Shown piece after piece: positions 4,967 to 6,348 of a stretch of 6,348 nucleotides of DNA (position 1 is the stretch's first letter; each line of letters opens with the position of its first letter). Location: assembly GCA_031280455.1 (NCBI GenBank), contig JAITGR010000020.1, positions 1 through 6,348 on the forward strand. Reading direction: 5' to 3'. The notes under the pieces are model-generated. The model was not told where the DNA came from. It saw only the letters and a program-made list of their open reading frames with translations, and did not search any database. Source of the stretch: Spirochaetaceae bacterium (GTDB lineage Bacteria > Spirochaetota > Spirochaetia > Treponematales > Breznakiellaceae). A program made the translations under genes and the position numbers.

Positions 4967-5776
4967 ATGATTAAGACGGTAATTATTGATAAGCAGGCGG
5001 ATTTTTGCGATTGCATAAAATCGGTTTTGCTGACGCAGGAAGATTTTCAGGTTTGCGGAACGGGAAAAGACGTCTATGACGCACTCAGTTTGGCCGAGCG
5101 GTACGAACCCGATGTTATTTTAATGGAGTTCGATTTGGCCGATACTGTTGCGCATACCTTGCCTTCTTCCATCAAAAAGCGTTCGCGGAACACGGAGATT
5201 ATTTTTGTGTTCAACGTTGAAGCGGCTGATGATGCCAATTCGCTGGAAAACATGGCGCGTTCGGGGGTTCCTGGCTGCATAAGCCGGCAAAAAGCACTGC
5301 GGCAGGCTGCGACAGCGTGTCGCAAGGTGTGCGAGGGCGAGTTCTTTATTACTAAGGATATTGCGGTAAAAAGCTTTCAGCTTTTGGCGAGCTATTTGCG
5401 TAAAACAAAGATAGAGCCCAAACTGAACCGGCCTTTGCCGTGCGCGCCGGTAAAGCCGGTGCTGCTCAACCGCGCCGAACACCGGATTGCGTGCTGTGTG
5501 GGGCAGGGGCTTTCCAACAAGGATATATCGCAGGAACTGGGGCTTTCTGAAGGGACGGTTCGCAACTACATCTCGCTGCTTTTGAAGAAGACCGGTTTGC
5601 GGCATCGTACGCAGATTGCGTTGTACTCGCTGAACGGCGCGTTTGTCGACCGGAGCCGTCTGCCCAAGCGTGCCGGCGGCAGCGCTTCAAAGTCGCTTTC
5701 GATGCCGGAGACCACCAATTCGCCGTTCGGCCATTCCAAGCCGCACGGGCCGTATTTGAGTATGCAAAACGGATAA
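4967..5776 (+). CDS. LuxR/NarL-type transcriptional regulator with a degenerate receiver domain
   Basis: This 269-residue protein has response-regulator layout: a receiver-like domain at about 1-125, a linker, a LuxR-type helix-turn-helix at about 166-222, and an unusual Ser/Pro/Gly-rich tail of about 45 residues. The DNA-binding part is clear: LNRAEHRIACCVGQGLSNKD, then ISQELGLSEGTVRNYISLLL, ending KKTGLRHRTQIA. The receiver keeps the hydrophobic frame (MIKTVIID, PDVILMEF, GVPGCIS), but key residues differ. The acidic pair is D8-K9, the phosphate-acceptor position is E54, the switch Thr/Ser position is N83, and the conserved Lys position is R107. It probably does not use ordinary aspartyl phosphorylation; E54 could mimic the phosphorylated state. 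Nine cysteines (C14, C16, C30, C104, C118, C122, C159, C176, C177) are many for this family. The ATG at 4967 follows GAGGAG with a 5-base spacer. No histidine kinase is adjacent, and its targets are unknown. Confidence 0.9.
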   Translation: MIKTVIIDKQADFCDCIKSVLLTQEDFQVCGTGKDVYDALSLAERYEPDVILMEFDLADTVAHTLPSSIKKRSRNTEIIFVFNVEAADDANSLENMARSGVPGCISRQKALRQAATACRKVCEGEFFITKDIAVKSFQLLASYLRKTKIEPKLNRPLPCAPVKPVLLNRAEHRIACCVGQGLSNKDISQELGLSEGTVRNYISLLLKKTGLRHRTQIALYSLNGAFVDRSRLPKRAGGSASKSLSMPETTNSPFGHSKPHGPYLSMQNG

Positions 5777-5800
5777 AACCGAAGAAATTTGCTTTTCCAG

Positions 5801-5834
5801 CGGGCGCGGCAGACATTGCCGCGCCCGTTTTTTT
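5801..5834 (+). terminator. Strong intrinsic terminator of the LuxR-type regulator
   Basis: CGGGCGCGGCA (5801-5811) and TGCCGCGCCCG (5817-5827) form a perfect 11-bp GC-rich stem with a 5-base loop, followed by seven T residues (5828-5834). It lies 24 bases after the regulator stop codon. On the minus strand no T run follows the stem, so it acts in one direction and would not be the terminator of the convergent flagellar gene. Confidence 0.92.
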
Positions 5835-5878
5835 AGCCGCCTCATCTCTGCCGCCGCAGGCGGGCGGATCACGGTGCG

Positions 5879-6348
5879 CTACGGACGCTCGGCCATTTTT
5901 CGGGAAATTTCGGCGGCGCGGGCGGGGGGCATTTGGGCGTTCATAAGCCAGACAGGAACCAGCGACCCGCCCCCCTGTTCCTGCGCCATCTGTTCAACCT
6001 TCTTGAACAGGTCGATGATGGCCTGGTCGTCCATCTCCACAATGATGCGGACGGCGCTGTCCGGCGGCATGTTGTTCAGGTATCTGGCAGTCTGCTCAGC
6101 CGCGCGGTCTTTTGCCAGCGCGGCATCCTGCTCCGCTTTAAGGGAATTTTCGCGGTCATCGAGACTTTTTTGCCGCTCTTCAAGCTCGGCGGCTTTTTGC
6201 GCGATTTCACGCTCGCGCGTGTCAATGTCGCCGGACGCCTTCGCCAACTCCGCTTTTTGCAAGTCTATGCCTTCGATGAGGACGGCAAGCCGCTCCGCGT
6301 CAAGGTTGACCATTTCACCTTTGGCAAGCGCCTCCTGGCTGCGTCCCG
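5879..6348 (-). CDS. flbB: FlbB/MotE-like flagellar protein, C-terminal part
   Basis: The frame stays open to the right edge, so the true start is probably outside the window; 155 full codons are visible. An in-frame ATG at 6313 with AAGGTG in front could be an internal start, but it would leave no membrane anchor. Visible residues about 12-88 are a long charged helix typical of a coiled coil (QKAELAKASGD, REREIAQKAAELEERQKSL). A compact domain follows, with YLNNMPPDSAVRIIVEMDD and QAIIDLFKKVEQM (about 89-120), and the end reads WLMNAQMPPARAAEISRKMA. This coiled coil plus MgtE-N/MotE-like ending is what I know from spirochaete FlbB, which is anchored by an N-terminal membrane helix and acts at the periplasmic flagellar motor collar. 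In Borrelia flbB follows fliJ in a fliH-fliI-fliJ series, so fliJ may lie just beyond the edge. The family is likely; the symbol is less certain. Confidence 0.75.
   Translation of the reverse strand, partial: GRSQEALAKGEMVNLDAERLAVLIEGIDLQKAELAKASGDIDTREREIAQKAAELEERQKSLDDRENSLKAEQDAALAKDRAAEQTARYLNNMPPDSAVRIIVEMDDQAIIDLFKKVEQMAQEQGGGSLVPVWLMNAQMPPARAAEISRKMAERP

Noticed and set aside
5851..5863. CCGCC-GCA-GGCGG hairpin after the flagellar gene on the minus strand
   Set aside because: A five-pair stem with no following T run; too weak to call a terminator.

Overview
The window looks like chromosome of a spirochaete, most likely a moderately GC-rich Treponema-type organism. The clues are a FlbB/MotE-like flagellar protein, a lipoprotein fusing a cyclophilin to an FKBP (an architecture I recall from Treponema), loose lipoboxes, and G/C-run intergenic repeats. 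No species can be named from the sequence alone. I see no tRNA, rRNA, CRISPR array or intact mobile element.

Layout: positions 1-3276 form a minus-strand block, read right to left. It holds a small lipoprotein of unknown function (3276-3007), DNA primase dnaG (2945-1122) and the 5' part of the main sigma factor rpoD (959 to beyond the left edge). dnaG-rpoD is the core of the macromolecular synthesis operon, but rpsU is absent here and the lipoprotein gene sits at the head. A recognisable promoter lies in front of the lipoprotein. dnaG may also have its own promoter inside the 3' end of the lipoprotein gene.

The 322-bp divergent gap (3277-3598) is full of inverted repeats. It shares a 17-bp GC-rich motif, in inverted orientation, with the dnaG-rpoD gap. 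To its right, on the plus strand, are the cyclophilin-FKBP lipoprotein (3599-4666), a 300-bp gap with a terminator-like hairpin and a long perfect stem, and a LuxR/NarL-type regulator (4967-5776) whose receiver domain lacks the usual phosphorylation residues. That gene ends at a strong intrinsic terminator (5801-5834). The last gene, on the minus strand, is the C-terminal part of a FlbB-like flagellar protein whose start lies beyond the right edge.

Functionally the window joins replication priming and housekeeping transcription (dnaG, rpoD), envelope protein folding (the double isomerase), an orphan regulator with no kinase beside it, and the end of a flagellar gene cluster. The points most worth checking are the shared leaderless-looking start geometry of dnaG and the isomerase gene, the degenerate receiver domain, the fusion isomerase, and the repeats in the gaps. 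I found no evidence for a wholly new multi-gene system.
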